This document shows positions 10,765-21,621 of a DNA stretch of 64,000 nt, in pieces; the stretch's first letter is position 1; every line of letters starts with the position of its first letter. Source of the stretch: Plotosus lineatus. Lineage: Eukaryota > Chordata > Actinopteri > Siluriformes > Plotosidae. The stretch covers positions 1,605,001 through 1,669,000 of the forward strand of contig CM045745.1 in the NCBI GenBank assembly GCA_024760905.1. Direction: 5' to 3'. The notes beneath the pieces were generated by a model. It was not told the origin of the DNA. It worked only from the letters and a program-made list of their open reading frames with translations, and searched no databases. The position numbers were made by a program, and so were the translations under genes.

Positions 10765-12964
10765 CAGTGGTTCTTAATCTGGGTTCGATCGAACCCTAGG
10801 GGTTCAGTGAGTCAGTCTCAGGGGTTCGGTGGAGGTCAAGACACACACCCGACTCATATTCATGACGACACGCCCTGCTTGGCCATCACTGGCTGCAGGT
10901 GATCACGCTACATTGCTTGGCCAATCTGTGCTGCAGGAAATTTGGTGTGCTCAGTAGTCAACTTGTGACTGTTGTGATGGTACTTTGTGTGATTTCTTTC
11001 TTAATGTTTTAATCCATACTATGTTGAGCAAAACAGAAAGTGGTCGGACAAATATGTACAACATGGATATATATATATATATATATATATAACGGAACGT
11101 GATGCTAGTAGCGTGCTATCCGCATGATTTGCGAAGTAGGATCAATCCCCACTGACTGATGTATATGTACATGTATATGTGTATGTAATATCAATAATAC
11201 TATAAACGCTTATATTAACGATTAAACATTCAAAAATAATGCATAAGATGTAAATAAAACAAATACACACACATACAGACACGTGCGCGCACTCCGATGC
11301 ACACCTCACATAAAAATGTAAGTAGTTGTGACGGGGGAGTTCATGCATTGTACAGTGTTCATTTTTGCTCAAGAAAGTAAGGAGTCCCAGGGACTCGCAG
11401 ATTGGGAAAGTATGGGTCCAAATGTAACAGTAATGAGTCCTGCCAAATGACGTAAAAGATTTGCCCCAAAATGCATAAACTTCAAATAAATCATTACCAA
11501 CGCAAAGTACATTTTATAACTTTATTAAGTTCACAGATAAAACAAACTTAAAAACACTGAGGTCATACATGATATATAAAATGAAAAAATAATTACATAA
11601 AAATAAAATACTGTTTTTATAATCACATTCATACTCATGAAAAAAAATGTGAAAGAAAACAATGCTGACAGTCACTGATGAATTCTTGATCTAATATTTA
11701 TATGTTGTCGTGATCTATTCTGTGCTTGGCATTTTCCACACCTTGAGTGCTTTGTGCAGGTCCACCTTTCCTGCAAGCTGAACCTTGATGAGCTTGTCCT
11801 GCATGCAGACATTGAGCCTATTCCGCTTCTTGGTCAGGATTTTGTTTTGCACTGAACAATCCCTGCTCGCATCCTGCTGTATGGATGGCAGATGTCATTG
11901 CCAACTGGGCAAGGTAAAGCATGTTGGGGAAATCCCCCTTGTGGTATGTGGCGATCATCTGCCAAAGAGAGGTCATGTGGTTTCAAGGAGATTGCTGAGC
12001 AGTTACCACTTTCTTCAGCAGGGACCATTCTTTTTTCGTCGCAGAAGGAATAATCTTGGGAGCGGATGTAGTTTTGTGATGTAAATCATCATCTTCAGTG
12101 AATCATCTTGTTCAGTGAGAAGAAATTACTAAGTGTACGCTGATTTTCGTCAACTTTGAAGACTTTTTCCGGAGGCATGTTGCAAGAGCTCTTAGACTTT
12201 TAACGTTGTTTACTCTCGGCAGCTGATCGGAAATGAACGAAGTCTCGCGAGCAGACGATACGAAATCTCGCGAGCACGAGAAGCAAAATCTCGCGCTACG
12301 AGAGGTAAACAAATACGGCCCACGCCCACAAGACGTGAATTCAAAGCGCATTCCCTGCTTGACAAACTCAACTTGAATTTGATTCCTTGAGGGATCGGAA
12401 TTCCAGATGAGCTCAAATGCACCCACAATTATTAAACATTTACTGAATTAAAACAACTTAAAAACCTAAACTAAAAACTAAAGCTTCCTTCTCTCTCTTG
12501 CGCTGCGGGTCACGCCCACAAGACGTGAATTCAAAGCGCATTCCCTGCTTGACCATTTACTGAATTAAACAAAATGGAGGCCTTGTCAAAGCATTGATCG
12601 ATTTCGGAAAGTTTTTAGCAGATTTATTTGTTTTGGGGCAATATCACATAAATTGATTACAGAAATTGATGAAAATTATTGAGTCCGGTGGACGCACATT
12701 GGTTTGCTACTATGCGTTCCCATTAATTTTCATGCGTCAGGGACGCAAGGACACACGCAAACGAGAACACTGATTGTATTGGTTTTGTTCTTTGAACACA
12801 GTGATGTTAATGCACAGTTAATTTTGGTGCACCAGTAAAAACATATACCTATGTCTTGAATTTGGAAAAAAAAAATCATTTTATTTTTCAATAAAGGAGA
12901 GTTCGGTGAATAAGCATATGAAACTGGTGGGGTTCAGAAACACCAACAAGGTTAAGAACCACTG
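10765..12964. mobile_element. hAT element with 8-bp target duplication
   Basis: Ends are CAGTGGTTCTTAA at 10765 and its complement ending at 12964, flanked by perfect 8-bp direct repeats CGATAGGT (10757-10764 and 12965-12972). No intact transposase. The interior includes a (TA)n tract at 11070-11091, a fragment similar to the CAGGGATCCC MITE (inverted, about 11092-11330) and repeated blocks at 12330-12440 and 12500-12556 that recur at 13905-14020. Confidence 0.88.
12330..12556. repeat. internal duplicated block, recurs at 13905-14020
   Basis: The block around CACGCCCACAAGACGTGAAT and TTCCCTGCTTGACAAACTCA occurs at 12330-12425, partly again at 12510-12556, and with divergence at 13905-14015. 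The third copy lies outside the hAT element, so the block is an older dispersed repeat. Confidence 0.6.
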
Positions 12965-12972
12965 CGATAGGT

Positions 12973-13110
12973 TCTGAATCTGTTTGCCGATTTTCACCTC
13001 AAATTTCACAATCTTCTCCAGCCATTCCCAGTTAAACTTATTCTTAACATCCTTATCTATTTCTGACATGTGGGATTCCTCTTCTTTCGTTAAAGTTCGC
13101 ACCATTTTCA
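12973..13110 (-). pseudogene. BED-type zinc finger gene remnant, first half
   Basis: The minus-strand frame from the ATG at 13105 begins MVRTLTKEEESHMSEIDKDV and runs in frame into the target duplication of the hAT insertion. It continues at 10764 downward (see 10560-10764). The segment EIDKDVKNKFNWEWLEK resembles the frame in the dispersed repeat at 26051 and 42185 (EIDKV.KNKF.WEW), so the two families may be related. Confidence 0.55.
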
Positions 13111-13264
13111 GGATTTTCTAACCAGACATTCTCTTCGTAAAACACAACACGCTGCCATTTGGATTGAGCCAAGTTACTTTGGCGGCACCCATCCCTCTCC
13201 AGGTCGTTCAGCCCAATCAGCCCAAGTCTCGCCATGAAGGCGCCCCAACGACATCCTCAGATGT

Positions 13265-13640
13265 TAAGGGATAAGTGAAGTGAGTCACTTTACATTGTAA
13301 AGCTTAAAACAGCCAATCAACAAGCGGCTTACAATATGCGAGGCGCTCCACCGAAAGTAGGCACTTTTCACAAGTTCACTTTGTATGGTGCTTGTGAGAC
13401 AAAGCGCAGCTTGTCCGGACTTTCGATCTTTCAAGTAAGCAAGTGCGTGTTGAATACTTCTTTAGTACTCAACCTTCACTTGCTCCCTTGAAAGATCGAA
13501 AGACCGGATAAGCCGCGCTTTGTCTCACAAGCACCATATGTCACTTGCAACAAGCGCCTACTTTTGGTGGAGCGCATTACATATACAGCACACTCATTGG
13601 CTGCTGGCAAACAGCAATTTTGCGGCCTAGAATAGCCCTA
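13265..13640. repeat. inverted-repeat fragment of the CTCCCCGACTTA MITE family
   Basis: Two arms (about 13300-13455 and 13462-13600) are imperfect inverted copies carrying ACAAAGCGC and GAAAGATCGAAAG motifs. The same motifs occur inside the MITE copies at 4612-5559 and 23754-24775. Confidence 0.55.
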
Positions 13641-14290
13641 CTGCAGTCTACTCTGAAACATTTTATAAAAAATAAATTTGAAAGATTTTTTTTTATTTTT
13701 AGGATTGTAAATTTTTAAATTTCAATTTTGTTTGAAATATGTTAAAAGTAAAAGAATTATTTATTAAACCATTTAAACATTTTATTAACATATTACACCA
13801 TTTTATTAACATGTTTATTAATTAAACCATTATTAAACATTTTTTATTAACACACACACACCTCTTGCTCTCTCTCTCTCTCTCTCGCACGCACGCGCTG
13901 CGGGCCACGCCCACAAGACGGAAATTCAAAACGCATTCCCTGCTTGACAAACTCAACTTTAATTTGATTCCTTGAGGGATCGGAATTCCAGATGAGCTCA
14001 AATGCACCCACATTTATGAAACATTTAAAGAATTAAAACAACTTAAAATCCTAAACAAAAAACTAAAGAGTGAAGCTTCCTTCTGTCTCTATCTGGGAGG
14101 CCAGCGGGGCAAGATGTTGAGAGAGCATCGTGTGAAATTTTGATTGGCGCATTTGAATTTTGAATTTCTTTTCATAAGAGGGGGTTGTTTCGTATCTCGG
14201 GGACGGAACCTTAGGAAAATGGTTTTCGTAACCCGGGGATTTCGTACACAGGGGTCTTCGTAAGTTGGGCGCCGACTGTATTTGAAACCA
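13641..14290. other. AT-rich sequence with repeat fragments
   Basis: Contains TTAAACATTTTATTAA-type tandem runs (13770-13850), a (CT)n tract (13868-13886) and the third copy of the 12330 block (13905-14020). It ends in a GTAAGTTGGGCGCCGACTGT motif that looks like a transposon terminus. No gene. Confidence 0.5.
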
Positions 14291-15914
14291 ACATACTGAA
14301 TATGAAAGTTTATTCTTTTAAATTGTAATCAAGAGAGTATCAAGATTTCTTCAACATATCAACTTTTAATATTACCGTCAACAACTAACAAATACATTTG
14401 CCACGCTCCGCGCTGTTGCTAGCGGTTTATAATCAACTTGTATTTGTTTGAAAATGTCAGTAAATGTGTTGCTCAATTTGAAACGCATTAATTTATTTAT
14501 TATTTTCACGTTGGGACCTTTAATAGTGACACAGTTTTTTGCCTCATCATTGTCCCTTTCCATCATGCTCTCCGCCTTTATTGTTAAGACGGTACTGGCC
14601 AATGAGAATCGCCATTTCACCAAACTGGTGAAATTGACCAATCACAAAGCGCGGTTGACACTGATTTCACTTCGGTCTTTTTTTTTTTTTTTTAGTCTAG
14701 TGTATGATGCACACGTGTTTTTTTTTAACACAACCAGCTGGTATAGTTTTATTTTTTGTGACTGCTCAGGCAGGGTTTTTATGTACAATTTCGGCCCAAC
14801 CGGCCATGTTACCACCAACAAAGATATTTTTAAGGCTGGCCTTATGTTCTTTTAACAGAGAACGTAATACAGATTGTGCCACTGTACCTTAAACCAGAGA
14901 AAAGCATATCAACCATATCATATACTTTAAATTGTGTCATTTGTTGAGTGGGAAGAAGAGGGGTTTTTTTTTGGGGGGTTTTTTTTTGTAATAATTGAGT
15001 AGACGAAACCTTGGGCTGAATATAGATAATCTTGAGTGCCAAATTTTGGAATTTACAAATGTGTCAAACATGTATTTTCATTGGTATGATCTAATATCTT
15101 CACTTGGAGCTTCTATAGCTTTTTGCTTTTGCTGATATTTCTGGAACTTTATAAAGAGAACTACACCTGGTCATTGTTGGCCTTGAGCTTTGGGAATTGA
15201 TCAGATCTGTGAGAGGGAAACTGGGTGGCTAATGCGGTTGTAGCTGCTGTTTTCTTTAGAGAGGAGCTGAACTGTGGCACAATAAATAGGGTTATGTTAG
15301 GATAAGGGTAAAATTCCTTTCTGTCCTCACTGCTATTTGACTGCTTTCACAGAAGCCTGAGTGTCTGGTGGTAAAATCATTAACTGCACCATGCTGTTTT
15401 TGAGTCGGGAAGAAGTCATCTCAGTGGTTGAAGAGTTTAAGCCTATATTACATCAGCTTACCCTTATCAGCAGTGTCCATACTAAGAATCGTGGCTTATC
15501 AGTTTATAAACTGCTGACTTTGTGTCCCCTTCCTCATAGGTGACACACTGGGCGTGCTCTTACCCTATTGGATACAATGACTTGCGTTAGGAAAAATAGT
15601 GCAATAAAGTAACACTATGCAAAATGTGTGCAATCGTGTGTGTCAGTACATGTTTGTACTTCAAGACAAAGCGAAGTTTAAATGGTCCAAAGTGCACTTG
15701 AGGTGTTGGCTGTAATGAAACGACTGCATTCCTGCGTGGAATTAGGCAACAGAGTGCAGGACAATGCTTCAGACATAAAAACATCATGGTCTTTTGTAAG
15801 TAAACCCATATAGGGGGGCTATTAGAGGGTCCTGACCCATATCACCTCTTTTAATGTACATACATTCATGCAGCACTTCACTGACATTAATATTTTCAAG
15901 TACAATATATATTA
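14291..15914. other. unique sequence, nothing recognised
   Basis: No exon, RNA gene or complete repeat could be supported. Poly-T/poly-G runs occur at 14960-14990. Confidence 0.5.
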
Positions 15915-16173
15915 CAGTGGTACCTCGGTTCTCAAACGCTTTAGAGGTCGAACAAAATGAATTTCCACACCGAGATTTTTTTGCCTTGGAAGTCAAACTC
16001 GAAAAACGCACGAGACAAAAACGAGACCAAGAGTGAGAAAGTGCGCGACTTCCGGAAATCGGTCTCTTTTGACTCTACTCGACCACTGCGTGCGTGTGGA
16101 TATGCTTGCTCCTGTGCTACAAAGTACATTATACCGTGTTTTTTTGTTTACTCGATTAGATTAGCTAATAAAC

Positions 16174-18241
16174 ATGTCTCCAAAGAAAGCTCCTGAGAAA
16201 AGGTCAGTTGTGCGGAAAACTGTTGAGTTTAAGAAATAGCTGACGGCTAAACATGAATCAGGCGTGTGTTACTGATCTTGTTAAGAAATATGGCATGGCT
16301 AAATCAACGATATGCGCGATCCTGAAGAACAAACAGGCTGTTAAAGCCAGTGATGTGGCGAAAAGCTCAACGGTTATTACCGAACAAAGACAGCAAGTGC
16401 TGGAGGAGGTGGGAAAATGACTGCTTCTATACATAAACTAGCAGCATTTAGCAGGAGATAGTGTTAGTGAGGATGTGATCTGCTGCAAAGCTCGTGAAAT
16501 CTACGATGAGTTGGGTGAAAAAAGACCCTAGCTTTCCTGAATCCTGAAGGGTCCCACTTCAAAGCAAGTCGAGGCTGGTTCGAAAATTTTAAGCGGAGAA
16601 GTGGAATTCACAGCGTAGTTCGACACGGGGAAGCAGTGAGTTCTAACAAAGATGGCGCTGAGAAGTTCAAGCAGGAATTTGCTGATTTTATCAAGGCTGA
16701 GAATTATCTTCAGGAGCAAGTCCATAATTGTGATGAGACTGGCTTATTATGGAACAAAATGCCACGGAGAACATACATCACACGTGAGGAGAAATCACTG
16801 CCCGGACAGAAACCAATCAAAGATAGGTTCACGCTTTTGTTGTGCGGTAATGCAAGCAGAGATTTAAAAATCAAGCCGCTGATGATTTATCGTTCGGAGA
16901 ATCTGAGGGCATTCAAAGCGAACAATGTGATGATAAATAAGTTTCCTGTTATGTGGTGATCCAATTCGAAAGCGTGGTTAACCAGGAAATTTTACTCCGA
17001 GTGTGAAAAAATATTTGCATGAGAAAGCCCTGCCATGTCGCTGCCTTCTTCTAATGGACAATGCCCCTGCTCACCCTCCCGGTTTGGAGGACGATTTAAC
17101 TGAGGAGTCGGATTTAATTGAAATAAAATTCCTCCCGCCTAACACAACCTCATTGATCCAGCCCATGGACTAGTGTGCAATTTCTAATTTCAAGTAATTG
17201 TACACAAAATTGCTCTTCAAGAGATGCTTCGAGGTGACTAACGACACACAGTTAACACTTCGAGGATTTTGGAGGAATTATTTTAACATCTTCCACAGCA
17301 TAACTATTGTTGATAGGGCCTGGAAACACGTCTCACACAGGTCAATGAACTCTTTGTGGAGGAAATTGGCCTGAATGTGTTACGGAGTTCGAAGGGTTTG
17401 GGGCTGTGGCGAGCACCAGCACAGCAGCTCCTGCCGAGGAGGAACAGCAGGACAATAGTCAAATCATCCAAGACATCGGCAGCATAGGCCAAAGTCCATG
17501 TCTGGAAATGGACACTGATGATGTCGCCGACCTGCTGGAGGAACATGATGCCGAACTCACGATGGAAAAACTCCTCCACCTTCAGGCAGAGCAGAAGACA
17601 TTGGAAGAGGAGATGTCTTCCAAATAGGATGATGAAAGGAAGGATACCCCGATTTCACTTATTAAGGACATGTGCTTGAAATGGGACGAACTCTGTAGCT
17701 TTTAAACTGTATCACCCTGATAAGGCTAAGGCTAGAAGAGCTGTGCACTCCTTTTAATGAGGAGGTCATGAGCCACTTCCGTCGTCGTCTTTTCCTTTCG
17801 GCTTTTTTTCCCTTTCTTGGGAGTCGCCACAGCGAATCATGTGATTCGCACATTTGATTTGGCACAGGTTTTTACGTCGGATGCCCTTCCTGTCACAACC
17901 GTTAAACAAGGGGCAGAAACACGCTGACGGCTTTGCAGCCTACTCTTTACGAAAGTCAGCAATGGTTCTTTTACATGCCTCACACCATAGACAGTGAGAG
18001 ACATGGCCCGTCTTTGATAACTCAGTTAGCTGCACTGGGGGGGACGGTGACAACCCTGTGGGGACTCGAACCCCCAACCTTAGGATCAACGATCCTGCGC
18101 CCTGTCCACCAGACCTCCACTGCCCCACTCATGAGCCACTTCCATATGGTTCTGAAAAGAAGGCAGAAACAGGTAACACTAGAAATGTTCAAGAGAAGAA
18201 AGGAACAGCCTGAAGAAGAGTTATCCCATTCCATCCAATAA
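16174..18241 (+). pseudogene. Tigger/jerky-type (DDE_1) transposase pseudogene
   Basis: The ATG at 16174 opens with MSPKKAPEKRSVVRKTVEFK, followed by a psq/CENP-B-type helix-turn-helix (TDLVKKYGMAKSTICAIL, about 16270-16325). The DDE_1 core follows: CDETGLLWNK (first Asp, about 16730), MDNAPAHP (second, about 17055) and SLIQPMD (third, about 17165). The Gln that normally follows this Asp has become a stop. A C-terminal acidic tail (EEHDAEL, EELSHSIQ) reads through to 18241 on the far side of the SINE. Several stops and frameshifts are present, including near 16240, 16420 and 16530. Confidence 0.82.
17781..18128 (-). repeat. tRNA-headed SINE with 15-bp target duplication
   Basis: Flanked by the direct repeat TCATGAGCCACTTCC (17766-17780 and 18129-18143). 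On the minus strand the head carries an A box-like GGTGGACAGGGC and the B box GGTTCGAGTCCC. The 3' tail (GATTCGCTGTGGCGACTCCC) matches the 3' end of the RTE LINE copies at 32362 and 39185, so the RTE machinery probably moved it. It is not a tRNA gene. Confidence 0.85.
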
Positions 18242-18580
18242 CATGTTAATGGTTTTTTCTTTCTTTCTTTAATTCTTTATTTCTTGTTTGCTTTTTTTTT
18301 TTTTTTACATTTCTTTGACATGTTTCATCACTGCATGTTTGTACTGCACGTATTCCTTTACAGAAATAATAAACATAAACAAAAAACAAACAAAAAAACA
18401 CACAAAATAAATTAATCTATTCAGAATTTTCTGTGTTTGTCCTGTTTCACATTTAATATACAATTTGATATATAAATGACATTATAAAATACGTTTAAAA
18501 AAAGGTACTTTTCTAGCATCTTGGAACAGATTAAAACCATTTACATTATTTGTAAGTTATTTGTTTCGGAAGTAGAACTT

Positions 18581-18626
18581 GTTTCGTATACAGAGACAAT
18601 TTTTTTTTTGTCTCTGTATACGAAAC
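18581..18626. repeat. short perfect inverted repeat
   Basis: GTTTCGTATACAGAGAC at 18581-18597 is the exact complement of 18610-18626, with a poly-T loop. It lies inside the Tigger element and is of unknown meaning. Confidence 0.7.
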
Positions 18627-19146
18627 GTGCCATTCAAACAATGCACAAGCTGCTCTCCCATCAATGACGTTCAAACATTCTGTCCCACTGGCCTCCCGTT
18701 GGCTAGGAGGGATGACTCAGCTCCCTCCCATTGGCTATTATGGAGCTGCATCCCCAATAATGCTTTTCATGTTTTATTTCTTGCCTCAGGCTTTTAACCT
18801 TCCATAAACATTTGTAAGATTATAACTCTGCTAAGAAGACATGGTCAACACGCACGCACGCACACACACACGCACACAATTTCCGGTTGAGTGATATCGC
18901 AAAGCAATATGGCCAAACCCATCTACCATCGGCACGATATTGAAACAGAAGGAGGTCTTGAATATAGTTTGTATGATGGATGTCTTGGTATAGTTTTATC
19001 ATGTTTAAAGTGTTTAGGGGGTAGTATTGGGGGTATTGGAATGAGTCACACATTTTACATGTAAAATGCGGTTCAACTTAAAAAAAAAAATCCAGGTCAA
19101 GAAAAGGGCTCTGAACAGATTAATTTCGTAAGATACGGTACCACTG

Positions 19147-19158
19147 TGTGTGTATGTG

Positions 19159-19228
<70 letters not shown>
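19147..19228. repeat. (TG)n(TA)n microsatellite
   Basis: A short TG/TA run and then about 32 TA units lead into the Penelope-like repeat. Confidence 0.95.
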
Positions 19229-19231
<3 letters not shown>

Positions 19232-19318
19232 GATTTTCTGAGTTGATCCTTCCGTAGGAGAGTGCTCAATACTTTTTGGTAGAGCAAATAACAAAAATAA
19301 AAGGACAGGACAAAGACT

Positions 19319-19399
19319 TTCTATTGAAACTCCATTTATCACTACAGATCTGTTTCGAGGGGTGGTGAAACCATCCTCTCTCTTCAGGTGATTATAGAA
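19319..19399 (-). ncRNA. hammerhead ribozyme motif (minus strand, locus B)
   Basis: Same architecture as the locus A motifs. In plus-strand terms the CUGANGA box is the complement of 19381-19387, GAAA is the complement of the TTTC at 19353-19356, inner stem I is 19338-19342 with 19388-19392 and outer stem I is 19319-19324 with 19394-19399. All core bases are kept and stem II has the A-T pair. Confidence 0.73.
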
Positions 19400-19411
19400 T
19401 TATTAGATTTC

Positions 19412-19492
19412 TTCTATAATCACCTGAAGAGAGAGGATGGTTTTACCACCCCTCGAAACAGATCTGTAGTGATAAATGGAGTTTCAATAGAA
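19412..19492 (+). ncRNA. hammerhead ribozyme motif (plus strand, locus B)
   Basis: CTGAAGA at 19424-19430, GAAA at 19455-19458, stem III ACAG/CTGT, cleavage A at 19468. Inner stem I is 19419-19423 with 19469-19473. Outer stem I is TTCTAT 19412-19417 with ATAGAA 19487-19492. One loop-side change in stem II relative to locus A (TTTTA against TTTCA) leaves pairing intact. Confidence 0.73.
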
Positions 19493-19545
19493 AGTCTTTG
19501 TCTGGTCCTTTTATTTTTGTTTATATATATATATATATATATATA

Positions 19546-21009
19546 CTAGTCCTTCTAAAAAATTAGCATATTTTGATAAAGTTCATTATTTTCTGTAATG
19601 TACTGATAAAAATTAAACTTTCATATATTTTAGATTCATTGCACACCAACTGAAATATTTCAGGTCTTTTATTGTTTTAATACTGATGATTTTGGCATAT
19701 AGCTCATGAAAACACAAAATTCCTGTCTCAAAAAATTAGCATATCATGTTCAGGTAGTCTAAACGAGCTATTAACCTAATCATCTGAATCAACCAATTAA
19801 CTCGAAACACCTGCAAAAGATTCCTGAGGCTTTTAAAAACTCCCAGCCTGGTTCATTCCTCAAAACCGCAATCATGGGTAAGACTGCCGACCTGACTGCT
19901 GTCCAGAAGGCCATCATTGACACCCTAAAGCAAAAGGGTAAGACACAGGCACCTCAGTGGGACGTCTGTGGGAAGGAAAAAATTAAAGAAGGGCCGATTC
20001 CAGACCTTGGGGGACCTGTGGCAGCAGTGGACTGGGCTACAGATGCCGCATTCCCCAGGTCAAGCCACTTTTGAACCAGAAACGGCGGCAGAAGCGCCTG
20101 ACCTGGGCTACAGAGAAGCAGCACTGGACTGTTGCTCAGTGGTCCAAAGTACTTTTTTCGGTTGAAAGCAAATTTTTCATGTCATTCGGAAATCAAGGTG
20201 CCAGAGTCTGGAGGAAGACTTGGGGGGGAGAAGAAAATGCCAAAATGCCTGAAGTCCAGTGTCAAGTACCCACAGTCAGTGATGGTCTGGGGTGCCATGC
20301 CAGCTGCTGGTGTTGGTCCACTGTGTTTTATCAAGGGCAGGGTCAATGCAGCTAGCTATCAGGAGATTTTGGAGCACTTCATGCTTCCATCTGTTGAAAA
20401 GCTTTATGGAGATGAAGATTTTCATTTTTCAGCACGACCGGGCACCTGCTCACAGTGCCAAAACCACTGCTAAATGGTTTACTGACCATGGTATTACTGT
20501 GCTCAATTGGCCTGCCAACTCTCCTGACCTGAAGCCCATAGAGAATCTGTGGGATATTGTGAAGAGAAAGTTGAGAGACACCAGACCCAACACTGTGGAT
20601 GAGCTTAAGGTCGCTCTCGAAGCATCCTGGGCCTCCGTAACACCTCCGCAGTGCCACAGGCTGATTGCCTCCATGCCACGCCGCATTGAAGCAGTCATTT
20701 CTGTAAAAGGATTCCCGACCAAGTATTGAGTGCATAACTGAACATCATTATTTGAAGATTGACTTTTTTTGTATGAAAAAAACAACTTTTTTTTTTTTTT
20801 GGTCGGATGAAATATACAAATTTTTTGAGATAGGGATTTTTGGTTTTTCTTTACTTTTTTGCCAAAATTATCAATATTAAAACAATAAAAGGCTTGAACT
20901 ACTTCAGTTATGTGTAATGAATCTAAAATATATGAAAGTCTAATGTTTATCGGTACATTATAGAAAATAATAAACTATCACAATCTGCTAATTTTTTGAG
21001 AAGGACCAG
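19546..21009 (+). mobile_element. Tc1-like element, copy 2, both ends present
   Basis: Left end CTAGTCCTTCTAAAAAATTA follows TA in a (TA)n tract. The right end is complementary and finishes at 21009 before (TG)n. 1464 bp, opposite in orientation to copy 1. It contains a broken transposase. Confidence 0.9.
19874..20729 (+). pseudogene. Tc1-like transposase, copy 2, inactive
   Basis: Reads from the ATG at 19874 (MGKTADLTAVQKAIIDTLKQ) to the TGA at 20729 with frame changes near 19945, 20070, 20220 and 20430. The first catalytic Asp is replaced by Val (FSVESKF, around 20160); the other two sites (QHDRAPAH after a shift, [11 protein letters not shown]) remain. Both internal deletions described for this family are present, removing part of the DNA-binding linker. 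Confidence 0.87.
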
Positions 21010-21613
21010 TGTGTGTGTGTGTGTGTGTGTGTGTTTTAGTGTAATTTTTTTTTTTTTTTTTTTTTTTTTTAGATAGGTTGTTTTTCTTACTGTTTGTCAC
21101 AACTTTATCTTTAAATTATGAAAACTACACACACAATCTGATCTCCATTACACTTACACAACTTGATTTGGTTGATTCATGAACTGACACTGAGCCCCTA
21201 TCAAAAACTAGTCATCAACACCACCTTTAAACTGTTAACATGAGTTCCAACACCAGATAATCTCAGACAAGCTGTTTCCAAATAAGATGATATAGTTTTA
21301 CTTTTATCACTATACCACTCTGGGAAGTTTCTCAAATCGCTGTCAAAAGACTTTTATCCTTATCGCGGGTTTATAGTGTTGTTAAACATTACAGTAATCA
21401 ATGTTGAAATGTACACTGGTCAGTCTAATGTGTGGCGGTTTCATGAATAATTCTTTCGTGGCTTGATAAAGTAAGAATACATGACCTGATCGAGTAAAAC
21501 AATGATCTCACAGTGCATGCTACAGTTCAACAAAATAACCTGTGAAATTACATATGAGCAAATGTCAAACAATGTGAGAAATGTCAGACTTCTTCTATTT
21601 TATTCAAATTTGA
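21010..21613. other. (TG)n, poly-T, then unique sequence
   Basis: 21010-21034 is (TG)n and 21043-21070 poly-T. The rest is unique with no gene recognised. Confidence 0.6.
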
Positions 21614-21621
21614 GTAATATG

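Larger units (their letters stand above)
15915..19146 (+). mobile_element. pogo/Tigger-type DNA transposon
   Basis: Starts CAGTGGTACCTCGGTTCTC after TA and ends with the complementary GGTACCACTG at 19146. It encodes a decayed pogo/Tigger transposase and has been entered by a SINE at 17781-18128. The right flank reads TG rather than TA, so one target copy has mutated or been lost. Confidence 0.82.
19229..19520. mobile_element. Penelope-like terminal repeat, palindromic, locus B
   Basis: Same unit as 3857-4159: arms 19291-19399 and 19412-19520 are near-perfect inverted copies around a spacer of about 12 bases. It sits between two (TA)n tracts. No coding region. Each arm carries a hammerhead ribozyme motif. 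Confidence 0.65.

Noticed and set aside
17781..18128. tRNA-like A and B boxes here and at 35383, 38209, 44597 and 49634
   Set aside because: They are SINE heads: no cloverleaf is complete, and flanking target duplications and LINE-type tails are present. No true tRNA gene is called.
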